From NCBI GenBank assembly GCA_004794655.1, contig SMMW01000575.1:9512001-9576000 (forward strand): 64,000 nucleotides of DNA, given 5' to 3'. The notes under the pieces are model-generated. The model saw only the letters and a list, made by a program, of their open reading frames with translations, made no database searches and was not told where the DNA came from. A program made the position numbers and the translations under genes. The DNA comes from Marisa cornuarietis. Taxonomy: Eukaryota; Mollusca; Gastropoda; Architaenioglossa; Ampullariidae. Of the stretch, positions 45,261 through 58,700 are shown one piece after another (within the stretch, counting starts at the first letter, position 1; every line of letters starts with the position of its first letter).

Positions 45261-48200
45261 AACTTCCTTCGAAGCTGACCATGCTGTTGACTTTGTAGAA
45301 GGATGGGAAATATAAGACATCGAGGGAGAGGAAAGGGACAACACTATCATAAAAAAAGCTGGTGCCGACATCATGGCAGTCTCTTTCCCAACGAGTGGGA
45401 CATCCTTGACCTTCTTTTAACTATGTCAGGACAGCAAGACATTCTGAACTCGCTTAATATTTATGTCAGCTTCCTGCCTCTTTCCAAACTTGCACACACG
45501 AAAAATGGAAAAAAGAAAGGTTAGAAAAAATTAAAAAGTTCTACAAACAAGAAAGCATTTACCTTAATTACATTAATTATATTTCCTTATTTCTTATATT
45601 ATCTTTCTTGCTTGTATGGATGCAAGTGGGTGAGTCGGTGGTGTTGTAGAGTTAGTGAGTCCGCTACAGCCCCATCTCTAGTCTTTATCATCTCACAGTC
45701 ACACTTGGTGAGGTCTGTAGGGGGGACGGCAAGGGAAAAAACCTGAGTGGATCAGAAGCTTGCCACTGCTATTGTATGGAAGGAAGGAAGGAATGTTACA
45801 CCTGATGCACATCCAGCTACATTACAATGTTCCTTTGTCACTAAATATCGGTCTTTACGGATCGATTGGCATTGTCTCATAACCTGTCGAATGGCTGCTA
45901 AATGTTTTGGATGTATGTTTGCTAGCGAATTTAAATCTGATGAGTCCTCAAACAGACCACGACAATCGTGTAGGGTAATATGTAAAGCCTATGTTTATTG
46001 TTTAAATTTTGAGTTTAAAAATTAGAGTTAAGCCTAAACGTTTAATTATTCCAATTTTTTTGTTGACAAATGTTTCACTTTGTGGTGGAGGGGAGGCGTG
46101 CAGTATTTGTCTTTCCTCTAGGGCGCAGCACAGCCTGAGTGTTTGTCCACTGGAGAAGACAAAGATTCTTTTTGTTGGCATCCATTCCTTGCGGGAAACA
46201 TTTCCAGGGACAACATTCAGATCTTTAAACACATTAATATTGTAGTCTGCGTCTCGTTTCTTGTGCCTTTTGAATTTTTTTAATCATTTTTAAACCTATT
46301 TCAGCTTGTAAACAGTTTTTAGCAGGAACTTTAGTATCAGTTCAGTTCATGTGAGGAATGAAAAAAAAATGTTAGGGATATAAAACATCAAACGATATGC
46401 AAAGCTAAAAACAGTGTAAAAAATAAAATAATTTAGGCAGGCAGGTGGCATTTTAACATTTTACTCGTCTAAGCAATGAACGCCAAAAGATCTCGAAATA
46501 TTCCGCCATGGTTGTGTGTCCACAATCGATGTACATTCTCTTGTTTTGACTACCACTGTAAATGCCAGCTTTGGCAACTGATTCCACGTGACACTTTTAT
46601 GAGATAAACTGGTTGTATGAAACCACCAAATAGAGCTCAACAGCTTTCCTGGGCTGTCAGTATCTCCTTTCTATACACTAAAATTGTCATAATATTTTAT
46701 AAAATAACAGGATTGTGGGACATTGTTGGTTTATTCGCTTTCGCCACTTTTCACATTTTTTTTATCTGCCACAATACAGGCGCATAGCCAAGAAGAGCGG
46801 TCACCAAAAATAAATTATAGATGCTGTGATAACCAGACAATTTTCTTGTCTTAGAGCTTGGTCAGTGCTGACGAGTGTGTCCCAGTGTACCAGCTCCCAA
46901 GAATCGAGCTTCATGATTGGTTCCTGCCAACGTCACGTGGTCTTTTGCCTTGACTTTGTGTGAAGAGTGATAAGCGTGCATGTGGCGGTATCCCACTGCC
47001 ATGTTTACCACTGGCCCTGCTGACATTTTCATGATCGCTGCTAATATCCCGAGTTCTACGGGGGTGATTTATTTCGTATAATTAATTCATGAATTCGTAG
47101 ATAATTTACCAATTAGTTGCGTACAGGACATGCAGGGCATCATCGGGAGGCCACTCGAAGACCAAGATTATTTTCCACCGTCATTACACTATTATGGGCA
47201 ATAATTTTTAATGAGCATTTAGCTCACAATTTGATGATTTTTGAGTTTCTGTAGCAGGCGATAATTTTTTAGGCATCTGATATGTGATTACGTGCATGGA
47301 TGCCATGTGATATATGGCATTACTGTTTAAATTCCACACAAGTTTATCTTTAGACTGGGAATGCGGATTTCCTTTCACAATCCGAAAGCAGTGGGTAATC
47401 TAGCTATCATTAAGTATCCCGATATAATTAACGAAAGCATCCACTGTGTGCTATGTTCGTCGTTATTATTATTGCTGTTTTATTGTTGTGTCATGTATAC
47501 GAGTCCTTTTAAATGGCCTACCAAATAAATAGTTATTGTCTTCCTCCACTGACGTATATAATAATAGAAACGGTATAGTTAGTCGCCTGACCTTTCGGTT
47601 GTTAGCGAGAGAGGTGAAACATCGCAATTTTCACGAGACCAGGTTTTTTGCGAGTTAAATGCCCATCTTCTGTCCGTATAATAATAATAATAATAATATG
47701 TGTACTTGTATCGCGCAGCTTCACGACCAAGATAGGTCGAACTCTCTGCGCTGACCAGTAATGATAAATGAGCATTAGGTAACAGATAATGGAGGGTGAG
47801 ATACGTATAGGCACAACTGCCTTGATACCTTATCTAGCAATCTGAGGCTCAAGGTTCCTTTCCATAGCGGGGTCAAATGCCGCTTTTACTAACCATTTGA
47901 TAGTCAGGCCTCCCAGTTATGTGATAATAACAGTTTCTTTTCGATACCTCGTCCACTTCCTTGTCCATTAATACATGTTAACATCTACAGAGCAGATTAC
48001 TTTGACTCTTAATCCCTTATTTCATTTAGTACAAAGCACTTTTTAAACACCTAATTGGTATTGTAATTAGGTGGCAAAATTTCCATAGCAGATTGCGATA
48101 AGTGTCCAGTAGTTATGAAGTGTAATTTTACTTACGCCAGAAGAGCGTTTATCACAATAGTAGTCAGTCAATGAGACCATGAGCTAGTAGGTGGAGTAAG

Positions 48201-48360
48201 CTAGATAAAGCGTGCCGTATGCTGATCAGTGTCAGAAGTCTATCGTCAAGCTCCTACCACAGCGAGTATGTAGTTATAACTTATAGCTTATATAACTTAT
48301 ATAAAGCGATACCTTATGCTGCGTAAATAATAAGGCACCACATAATTTATATAACACGAT
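45261..48360. other. Intergenic stretch
   Basis: AT-rich, with a short (TAA)n at 47679-47698 and AT-rich quasi-repeats of TATAACTTATA and ACGATAC type at 48270-48361 that continue on the other side of the retroelement at 48362. No gene is seen. Confidence 0.45.
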
Positions 48361-48361
48361 A

Positions 48362-49498
48362 CTATTGGGTTCTGCCCAAGACAAGAAACTGCTACATAAA
48401 GAGGTCCGTTAATGCTATCCGTCAGGCCAAGGTGAGTTATAAGACTAAAACAGAATCTCAGTTGGGTACAGGTGATATTCGAGCAGCTTGGCCAGTGTTG
48501 AAGATCGGCTAAAGGGGTCGAAATCCGAAATCTCGATCTCAGGCTTTGACATTACGTCCTTATCTAACGCTCTTCATGCTTTCTTTGCTCATTTTGAGAC
48601 ACGCGACTTCTACGTGAAAATTAAAGAATTATCCAGATCTCTTCCCCCTGTCCAGAGGGTAAAGACTTTGTCAAGAACAAGTTGTGGAGTTGTTTCAGCG
48701 AGTAAACATTCGCAAGGCTTCAGGTCCAGATCGTATTTGCGGCAGAACATTATGTTTCTGCGCTCACCAACTTGGAGGCATTTTCCAACACAGTTTTCAG
48801 CGCTCTATGGATTCACTCTCTATTCCAGCTGTTTGGAAATTGTCTACCATTGTCCCAGTTCCGAAGAAAGCTTCAGCTCAGCATCTCAACGACTTTAGGC
48901 CAGTGGCCTTGACATCGTTAGTCATGAAAGTATTTGAGACAATCATCAAAACATTGATTCTAAAAGCTACTAACAATTGTATTGGCCCCTTGCAATTTGC
49001 ATACCAGTCCGAACGAAGTGTTGATGATGCTAAACTGTTCATCCTCCACACTTTACTCAAATACCTGGAGAATCCACAAGCCCACGCACGACTGCTGTTT
49101 GCTGACTCATCGTGTGGTATCCACCTGCTCCAAAGTCATTGAGACATCCCAGAGTGCTCTTCAGACTCTGTATAACAGGCAGACACTTCTGAAAGTGTCT
49201 GCAATCCTCTGTGATGACAGGCATGTCCTGTCGAGAGAGTTTGTCCAGCTCCCATCGGGCCGCCGATTTCGTGTGCCTTCAGGACTAACAGACTGCGGTT
49301 GTCATTCGTTGTTTCAGCCGTGTGACTTTTGAATGGTGCTGTGCGAATGAATGAAACATGAATGTGGAAATCTATTTTGTGCATACAAATGTGTACGAAT
49401 TTTTTTTATTATTATTGACCTGCCACTGAACTGCCCTCCGGGACAAATAATAAATAATTATTTTATCTTATCTTTATTGCTTGAAAAACAACATGTAC
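48362..49498 (+). mobile_element. Internally deleted CR1/L2-like non-LTR retrotransposon, with probable target-site duplication
   Basis: The + strand encodes FFAHFETRDFYVKIKELSRS, then RVNIRKASGPDRICGRTLCF, then FRPVALTSLVMKVFE, LQFAYQSERSVDDAK and LLFADSSCG (reverse-transcriptase motifs through A). It then jumps directly to the C-terminal REFVQLPSGRRFRVP, so the YADD region and thumb are deleted. Frames shift at least once. A 9-base repeat, AACACGATA, flanks it (48353-48361 and 49499-49507). Confidence 0.85.
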
Positions 49499-49507
49499 AA
49501 CACGATA

Positions 49508-50884
49508 ATTTATATAACTTAATAGCAAAATACATTGTATTGCAAGTTGTATATCAATAATCGATACATTATGTAACATGATACACTACATAGCTTATAC
49601 AAGTTACTTTGTTTGGAATAAGCGTGTTACTCTCTTCTTGTAGTCGTGACGTTGTTGTACCCTTATGAGTATCCTTTCGCGTTGCTTGGTACTATTTACT
49701 AATAATTTTCTGTATTATAATGTATACCACTCGGGCAATGGGCCAAATAAGTAAATAATTATCTAATTTTAATGTCCTAGAAAAGTAAATAAATAACTCC
49801 ATCGGAATGGATAATGGTTGGTGTGATCGACTGGAAAGCAGAGGGTCGCTTTTTTGAGGAATGCTTAGACACGGGTGGAAAACTCACCCTGTTGGAACTT
49901 GTACCTGATTTATCAGTGAAAGTAACAACGGCGAAAGAAGAGGATTATGACCCGAAATGCCGTGTCCTAAACACGGTGAACCACTTTCATTGACTCTAAG
50001 ATCTCTATGCTTGTGAAAGCTTTTTACCCTTCCCTTAGCCTAATTCTTGCGTAAATCTAAAGTCCATATCTCACATTAAACTGACGCCGGGATGACGCCG
50101 GAAAGGTGAGATCAAATTCCTGCTTACTTTACATAAATTGTTGTTTCAGAATTATTTAAGAATAATATAAGGTTTAAAGGGTAAATTGGAAATGTGAACC
50201 TAAATTTGTCACCACACTGACAAAGATTAGGGTTAAAATCAGTCTCTTGAAGACTCGCTTTTTTCTGAAGGGGAGACCACTAGCTGGATGGGAAAATCGT
50301 TATATTAATCTGAAGGGCACCCCTATAACTGTGTGGAAAAGGCTTTAGATGAATCTAAAGCGCAGACATCTAATTGGATGGGAGAATCTTCAAAAAATAA
50401 ATAATCGAGGAAGAGGGATGAGATTTTCATTAAAACTGAGTGCTTTACTCTTGAGGCATGGACGATTGGCCTGTTCACTTTCTGATTTACTTCCCCTCAG
50501 GTAAGCGCGTTCTGTGACAGTTCAAAAGAAGCACTTTGTTACAGGTCAGGTTCAATGAGTTGATTTCTAAATTGGACATGAAAATGGTGCTTGCAGCAGG
50601 AGTGGCTCGATAGCCTCTCGCCTAAATGTGAGAAAAGCCGTGAGAACGGGTATAAAGCATCCCCGCCTCCACGAGATAGTTCGTGACACCGGGCAGCTGG
50701 TGACCTCCCGTCCCTCCCCCTCCCTCGGACAAGTTGCCCATCACTTTGTTTCTGGAACATTAGCAATGGTGATGACCACTGGCAGTCGGCCGGCAGTGGT
50801 AGGACTATTCTCGCCGTTATTGCTTTACTTTGCATTTTGAGCGTGACACAGCATGCCTGCCCACTCCCCGTGGTGCGAAGACAG

Positions 50885-50945
<61 letters not shown>

Positions 50946-52162
50946 CTGTACTCCATGCTCTCTGTTGTTGGAGGTGAAAACCCGTGAAGGCGTTGTTCTG
51001 ATTATTGTGATGGTGCCTCGGGATGTAAATGACCATTTCCACTCTTTTGAAGCTTTGAGGTTGTCCATACAGGCGTAGCAGCTGAGCTAACGTGGGTGTT
51101 CATCAAGTGACCCCGCCCCCGTCCCTGCTATCCACTGTAATGTTCAACATCTATTTTGAGACCATCATCCGGAAAACCAGTTCTCTCTCTTTACATTGGA
51201 TGGTGTATAGTATGCAGCCTCCTCCTTGATCTGACGGCAGGCAGGAATAGCGAACCGCAAGACTTTACAAACAAACAGATCAACAATGTGAGTGAGTATA
51301 GACAGGAGAACAGTACGTCATGGTTCACACCAACAACAACAACAAACATAGATCTCTATGAACGGAGCTCAGCTCAAAGAAGTGAACAAGTTCAAACACA
51401 GTGAATGTACTGTCCATACCATGCCGGACATCACCCGGTGCGTTTGTCCAGGTCCCCGCACCCACTTAATCTTGATGACCAGCAGCAATTGACCTACACA
51501 GCTAGTAGCGGTAAAAAGATGAATGAATGAGACTTAGTTGCCCTTAATAATACATGTACTTTAAAAAAAAACTAGTGAAACTCATTTTGTGTAGCAAACC
51601 TCCGGTTTCTTCGCTGGGCGATCCCGGTGGCAGTCACTTTGCTTCCAGCCTGATACACTGAGACCCCCCCCCCTACTACTAGCACTACCAGCTACTCACA
51701 CTATCCAACTGCCTCCACTACTTAACTAATCGCAGTACCCAAGTAATCACGGTACTAATTAAACTAAGGAAACATTACAGTGCCCTAGTTTAACTTATCA
51801 TGACTGGTTTTCGTGTATTATTTTCACCGTTAAAACTAAATAGAAAACTACGTTGTCACTATCTCTACACAATAACAAGTTTCGATCCCCTTTTTGAAAA
51901 GTTATTAAGAGAGATGAGTTAAAGACGCAATTAATCTAGCAGTATGAAATGATAAAGATAAAGAGTTTCTTTTTAAAATCGGAGTGTTGTGGGATGAGCA
52001 GGTGTCTGAAAGATGAGAAAGTTGTAAGTTCTGCTGGGTGACCTGACATTTTTTGACGTCTGTGGCCACCCGGAGATGCTTATCTCTGACCTTTTGAACT
52101 TAAATATTTCAAGAACGGGATCAGCTGAGCACGTGTAGCTACTTACTCTACTTTTGTTCCAG
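49508..52162. other. Intergenic region upstream of gene B
   Basis: No coding segment is recognised apart from the (GT)n at 50885-50943. The noncoding first exon and promoter of gene B should lie in or upstream of this interval, but I cannot place them; no clear TATA box or initiator stands out. Confidence 0.5.
50885..50943. repeat. (GT)29 microsatellite
   Basis: A pure GT tract of about 59 bases. Confidence 0.95.
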
Positions 52163-52340
52163 ATGAGAACGGGCGGAAGGGAGACCACTCGCTGGTGTCG
52201 ACTTGCCAGAGTTGAGCTGCTGCTGAGGTCATTCGGTGCCGCCATGCGTAGTGCACCACTCATCGTGCAATACCTTGTAACAGTTTTTGTCATCATCTCC
52301 CCTTTGGTGTCAGCCCAGGACCAGCTGCCAACACGGATCG
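52163..52340 (+). CDS. Gene B exon 1: signal peptide
   Basis: A good acceptor (TTTTGTTCCAG) ends at 52162, so a noncoding 5' exon is expected upstream. The first ATG is right at 52163. The second, at 52244, lies in GCCGCCATGC, a strong initiation context, and gives MRSAPLIVQYLVTVFVIISP then LVSA|QDQLPTRIG, a typical signal peptide with cleavage after VSA. I prefer 52244; starting at 52163 would bury the hydrophobic core behind 27 polar residues. Donor ATCG|GTGAGT, phase 1. Confidence 0.85.
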
Positions 52341-54790
52341 GTGAGTGGTTTCGTTTTCAGCAATGATAATTACTGCGTGTATGTGTGTGCGCGCGTCAGC
52401 GCGTGCGCGTGTGCGTGTACGTGTGTGTGTGTGAGAGAGAGAGAGAAGGCGCGTGCGGTTTGTATATGTGCACGCGTGTGCATGTTGATTGTCCGTTACT
52501 ATTCTAATTTCATTATTTCTTTCGTGTATCTGTTGTAACTCTTCGGATATGAGTTTTCAGTGGTTGGGAAAGATGAGAGTGTGTGAGAAAACGTGTCACC
52601 GGGAGGTGTTTGGTAGGGTTACTACACTGACTCTTTCCAATAAAGGTGTAGATGCAAGAGTGTATCATATCTACACGAGTGCCTGTTCGTCCTGTCTGCA
52701 AACACCCACCAGTTTCTCTTCGGGCTGCTTTCTGATACATACCGATTCATACTCGTAGTCTCACGAGAACTGGAGAACACCAGATGAAGCTTACATTTGC
52801 GTATTCTTCATTTTACTGCAAGTGAAATCTTCTGTCACCTAGTTACTACAGAAAGCAGCTTCCAAATGTCTTAAGAAATAAAATAAAGAAAATTTTTCAA
52901 GGGTAGGGGTCTGAAACGGTTTCACCTCGGGAGTCTGAAGACGTCAAAGTTTAGATCGGAGGTTTCATCGTTTAAGACATTTTGTAATATTGTAATATGA
53001 AAGTTGATATTTCGTAATTACTTGCTATCAAATACCAGTGACAGTTTAAGATGTATAAAACTTGACATTTTGAGGTGCATTTTGTTTCCTGTGGCTAGAT
53101 AGTTTCTATAAAACACCAATAGTTTTATATGAGGTCTGAAAATTCTTGCAACTTTACATGAAAGATTTGTTACTTCTGTATTTTATGTAAGGAACCGCTG
53201 ATATTTGTCCACAAAGCACTTGGTAACGACAATAAAACCTGGCGAACTAAAAAAAAGACTAGGGACATGAAGGCATGTATGAAACAAAATTCTCCCTGTT
53301 GAAAAAGATATATGAAATGTCATTTAAATTTTGAAAACCCTACAGGAGCGAAATACAACTTAAAGATATTTTTATTGTATTTATAAAATTGAAATAATCA
53401 GCGCCTCTGCTTGGTGTGCGTCTTGTATTTCATAGTTGAGAGTGCGAGTGACGTTAAAGTGCTCGACCTCTCGCGGAGATTGTTAGTGCGGGGTTAAGTT
53501 AACGAGACACTAACGGCTCAGTCAACAGACAATCCCGTGGAATTTGCAAACCTTTCTTTCACACCGGAAACCGTTCCATTTGCGCGATCTTTTGTGTTCA
53601 TCCTAACCACTGAACTGCTTCATGACTACAGGAAGCTGCCTGTATTCACAGAGCGGTGAATCGATGAGCCACTACAATTTGTACCACGCGGTTAACGATC
53701 TTCCTTTGTTTAGTCGAAATGACTGAGTTCTTCAATGATTAATTTCAGATTATTTTTTGCATTCGTCCCTTTGACTGGTAACAGTCATTGTGGTAACCAC
53801 GTCGATAAACGTGGCAGCTGACAAGGCCCGCCACTCACCCTTGTCTTGAGCGATGGCGAGCAGGTCCTGCACGAGATGCCCAGTCCACCTCTTGACATTC
53901 GCCCCCCCCCCTAGTTCTTCTTCTGACCATCGCGGTGTCGAGCCTCTTTCCATGTTACAGTCTTGGACAGAGTGTCGTGCCGGGTCACATGTCCGAACCG
54001 GACCAGCTTACACCGCTTGACTGTTGTGGGTAAGAGTTCCTGTTGTCCTTCTAGTTTTGTGACATTGGTTCGTACAGAGTAATTTTCTGTTCTCTGTACG
54101 AAATCCGGAGCAGCCTTCTCATGCACTTGTTCTTGAATGCCTGGATTCTTCTCTACTTGTAGGCAAGTAGAATCTACGTTTCCCATACACGTAAAGCAGG
54201 ATTGGTACAGACTGTTTTGCAGTTAGCTTGGTGCTATGGTTTTGCAAGATCTTGTCCAGTCTCGCCATTGCCGCTGCTCCAGTCACGATCACGATATGGA
54301 TATTTGTCGTGGAGTTGCCATATTTAGAGAGGGTCCCTCTCAAACACTTGAAGCTGTTTACCTCTTCGAGCCGTACTCTGTTTTTTGTAAATATCTGCCT
54401 TGCCGTTGGCAATGACTATGACTTGTCAGTTTTTGTCAGTGCTGGTTTCCATTCCACGTGCTTTCAAACTGTTATTATGTGTAAGGTTTTGCAGTTCTCT
54501 GTTGATACCTGCTATTGGATCGATGTCATCTGGAAATCTTCCACCTTTGGAAATGAAATTTGTTTTCACGTGTATAAATTAAATTCTTCTAACAAGTCTG
54601 GTCAGGACTTCACAACACAGCACCCAGGAAGACTGTTGGTTTCCACGTCCTCGTCAAGGACACAAAACAGCCGCAAAAATCAGTCTTTCTCAACCCTGAT
54701 CTTTATCATTTATACTAGTAGAGTATTTTAATAACACCTTTAATTATATCAAAGAAAAAGTGGCCGTCACGAAAGGCTCGAACACACGCA

Positions 54791-54843
<53 letters not shown>

Positions 54844-55659
54844 CTACGAAAATCACTCGCCATCCTTTCCATCTAGATGATTTCAGAATAACAGGCTTGT
54901 GACAAACAAATCCTCTGAACCATTTCTGTAGATATGCAAACTCTCGTATAGTCGCCCACTTAAAGGGATCTGGGTTTGTCTTTCCAGAGTGAGTTTACTG
55001 ATGTGCGTTGTAGCTTTACTGTCTGTAGGTACACTTACAGGCAAATTAAAACCAAAACGCAGGGTGTGTCAACGGTGTAACGCAGCTGCGATGCGATAAA
55101 TGGAGGCCGCCATGTTTGTTTCGTGCAGTAACATTATGAATGTTGAACAGCTATGGAGAGGCTTGTGATCGCCGTAGTATGGTACTTGAAACGATCGGAA
55201 TCGAGTCAAACGTGATTTTCGAATCATAATACGAGAATAAAGAGGTAAAAGCAACGACAACAAAGAAGCTGTGAATGACACATTGTTAATACTGTAGCTG
55301 CATATTCATGATGCGCGCTCTTACTACAAACCAGGGATGTAACACCAAAGGTGTGTATGTCTGCCCAACATGAAAGAATGCTCTGAAAAATACACCATGG
55401 ATCTCTCTTTCGGCATCGATCGTGATGAATCTGAAAAGTAGCTATTTCTGCACAGTCTTGCCTTTGAGCTGCATCCAGTTTAGTTTATCGAAGAGTCCTT
55501 ATGTTAAAGACATACTTCATGAAAATATGTGTTTAAAGTTTTAAAACAAGTGATTGTGTTTTTGGTTTCTGGGATGCCTTACTTTACACAAGTGTTCATG
55601 TCGTTCCCTTAAATGATTGTGAAGTGAGTAAGTGATTTTACTGAGTATGATCGAGCCTA

Positions 55660-55719
<60 letters not shown>

Positions 55720-58700
55720 ATGCGTGCGACAGACAGACAAACTGACCGACGAAATAAATTATCCTTTACTCTGATTCTATGATATCTCCTTGGCCACCAG
55801 CTGTGACGCAATCGAGGTACACTTGATAATTCTGCACGTGCGTTAGCATCCCTCTTGATTTCTCTGCACGTGCTTGCGATAGGAGGGCAGGCAAATAAAC
55901 AAATTGCTCGTGTTCCTGAGAAACATGGAGGACAAAGCGATTGCCACCATTTTTTTATGTCACTGTTTTTAAGATTTTCCGTATTATTTTTATGATGAAA
56001 GAGGAGAGGATAGGCTATTCCGGCTTTTAATGGCGTCCCACCCAACGAGCTCCTGCGTTTTTCTTGGACTGTTAACGAGACGACTATCTGTGTTTATATG
56101 TTGTGCTGTGTGGCTCGCATATAATACAGCTTCATCGTTTACTTTGCATCTCGATTTTTTTTTAGACTGACAGACAGGCAGACAAGCATGGACTGACTGA
56201 CTGACTGACTGACTGACTGACTGACTCACTCACTCACTCACTCACTCACTCACTCACTCACTCACTCACTCACTCACTCACTCACTCAAACCATTGACTA
56301 GTTTAGTACTGACGTGTAATTTTACTACAGGACTTCCCTCCAAACGATCTAATTTCCCTCTTTTTCTGTTCAAATGACATTCTGTCGATAAATTCCTCGT
56401 AACAAGATTTTCACCAAAGAACCCAGCGTAAAGAATCTGCGTAACTCTTGCTTTTCGCTTGAGGCGCACTGGTTAAGAATTCAATGAAGACCATTTGTGT
56501 TTTTCGTTCGGATCCGTTCTTCACCACCCTTTTTTCTTTCTCCCTGCATGCGATACCTGTTGCGTTACCATAATCTAACAGTCCGGAACTGATTAATATT
56601 ACTTCCTTCCTCTTATCTCCACAAGCTTACTTACCCATTAAACTCAGTGATCCTTATATTGATACCAAAATGAATTTGCGATGTTTGCCAGGTGGCGCAT
56701 GAACTCTTTGGCTGAAAAAAATTCATTACATGTTTATTAGCTCTGTATCACGTGGGCCTTATCCTGTTGACACTGCAGACACGACTGATGGGAAAAAAAA
56801 CCCTCGACCGTACGTCCATGTGTAGTTCACAGTTTGTCACGTGATCTTGATTCACGGAAGTTGCAAGAATGCGATACGTTTGTAACATTAAAAATTATTT
56901 GTTGCCTGGATGTGTGGTGCATCTCTCCGGTGCTCATTTCTTGGGGAAATATTTAAAACTCATTCTGCTCCGAAAGAAAGTAGAAAACTTCTCTCCTTTT
57001 TCTTTTTTGTCTACTCATACTTGCTTCTCCTTCCTTCCCGCTTCATATATTTTCTGTCATGCATCCCACTAGTACGTCTGAAAGCCGTTAAGCAATGCAA
57101 AAGCATGCTCCTGTGTGTGTGTGTGTGTGTGTGTGTGTTTATTTGTGAACGCCAGGTTTTATGTGTAATTATGTCTCCGTGTGTGTACGTATGTGTGTGT
57201 GTGTGTGTGTGTGTGTGCGTGCTTACGAATGTCTACATGCAAACCATGTCTATTGCACGACAATTTAGATCATCTCTAGCAGACTGCGTTCATTTGAGTT
57301 AAATAAATGTTATCTCAGAAAAATTTCATGAATCGGGATAAAAATCCAGCTTAGTTTTCTCTCATATACATGAATAACGACCAGATGTCTATCAGGAGCT
57401 CACTACATCAGACAGGCAGAGAATATTAAGGTGTTCGTGTTTACTCACCGCCATAATCCTGTCAGGAAGATGGCCTGTGTGAAATCACACGAGCAGAACT
57501 CCACACTCCATGCACTCGAGTGGTGTCTTAAACATCGGCTCTTCCTCAGGTTTGATCCCATGGAGGAACGTGACGGACAACACTATGATGAGCAACTGGT
57601 CTGGTTTGTCTCCTTTGACGATGGTGTCGATACCCATCGACACATCGACGTCCCCGTATACTCATATTGAAAAAAGTAAGTGCCCATCTATATATATTGA
57701 CTCTTGTAGCAGTTCACGAAATAAAATTATAGAGAAAATTGTCTCGTGTTTTCAATATTACAACTACGTCAAGTAACGACATTAAATTTCAAACGATAAA
57801 ATTCAATTTTCCATAAATGTGGAATTATTTTTTCCACGAGCTGTGAATTAAATAAAGTGAATATTATCATAATTTATTAATTTCAGCAGTATGCCAGTTA
57901 CAGCAAATAAAGTAAATTAAAGTTAAAGAGAGGTGAAACAAAAAATAATGTCTGTTACCTCAGATTAAAAATAGAATCAAAGAGAATTACATCGAGTAAT
58001 GATATCATAAAGAATTACAATCACTATTAAATCGACGTATAAATTATTAAGGCAATGAAGGTGTTGTTAACTTCAGAGTGAGCCCAGCCGTATTCAGTTC
58101 AGTTTACATACATAAACACTATAAGCTTCAAGTTATCCTAACCATGACACTATGAAACATCGAATATCGCAGGCTTGAACCCTCGCGTTGTTCTCCCCAT
58201 GTTGCTGTCACCTGTAATCTATCTTTTCAGGGCTTCAGACGATACGCGCCATGAACCTCCTTGCTATTGTTGGTCTTTACGAGGAAGCGGTAAGACTGGC
58301 AGCCGAAGAACTTCATATTCCGTACTTGGCTCTCACACCTGTGACGTCAAAGCCACGTGACTACACTTTAGAACTTTTGCCCAGCCTCGACCAGATCGGA
58401 GTAGCAGTGTATGATCTGGCAAATGTCTATGACTGGAGCAGAATCAGTATCTTCTACGACGACGACAGAGGTACGATAATCGAAAATCTCTTCTTTAGAA
58501 AGTGTTTTTCTCATTTTTAAGAAAAATACGTGTGCATTGTATATACACTTGCCACTTCTTAGTTATAGGCACGTATTCTTTTATGTCATTGTTATTAAAG
58601 TTAAGAATAATGTTACTGTCAATATTATATTGCATGTAGCTTTATTTACTGTCAACAAAGCCAATGCAGTGTGGGTCCTCTCTGTAGGACCATTCAGTTG

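Larger units (their letters stand above)
54842..57549. other. Gene B intron 1, 3' part
   Basis: It holds (GT)n at 55663-55713 and 57113-57138, further GT-rich sequence at 57179-57217, and the GACT/CACT array at 56190-56288. No exon-like segment is recognised before exon 2. Confidence 0.5.
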
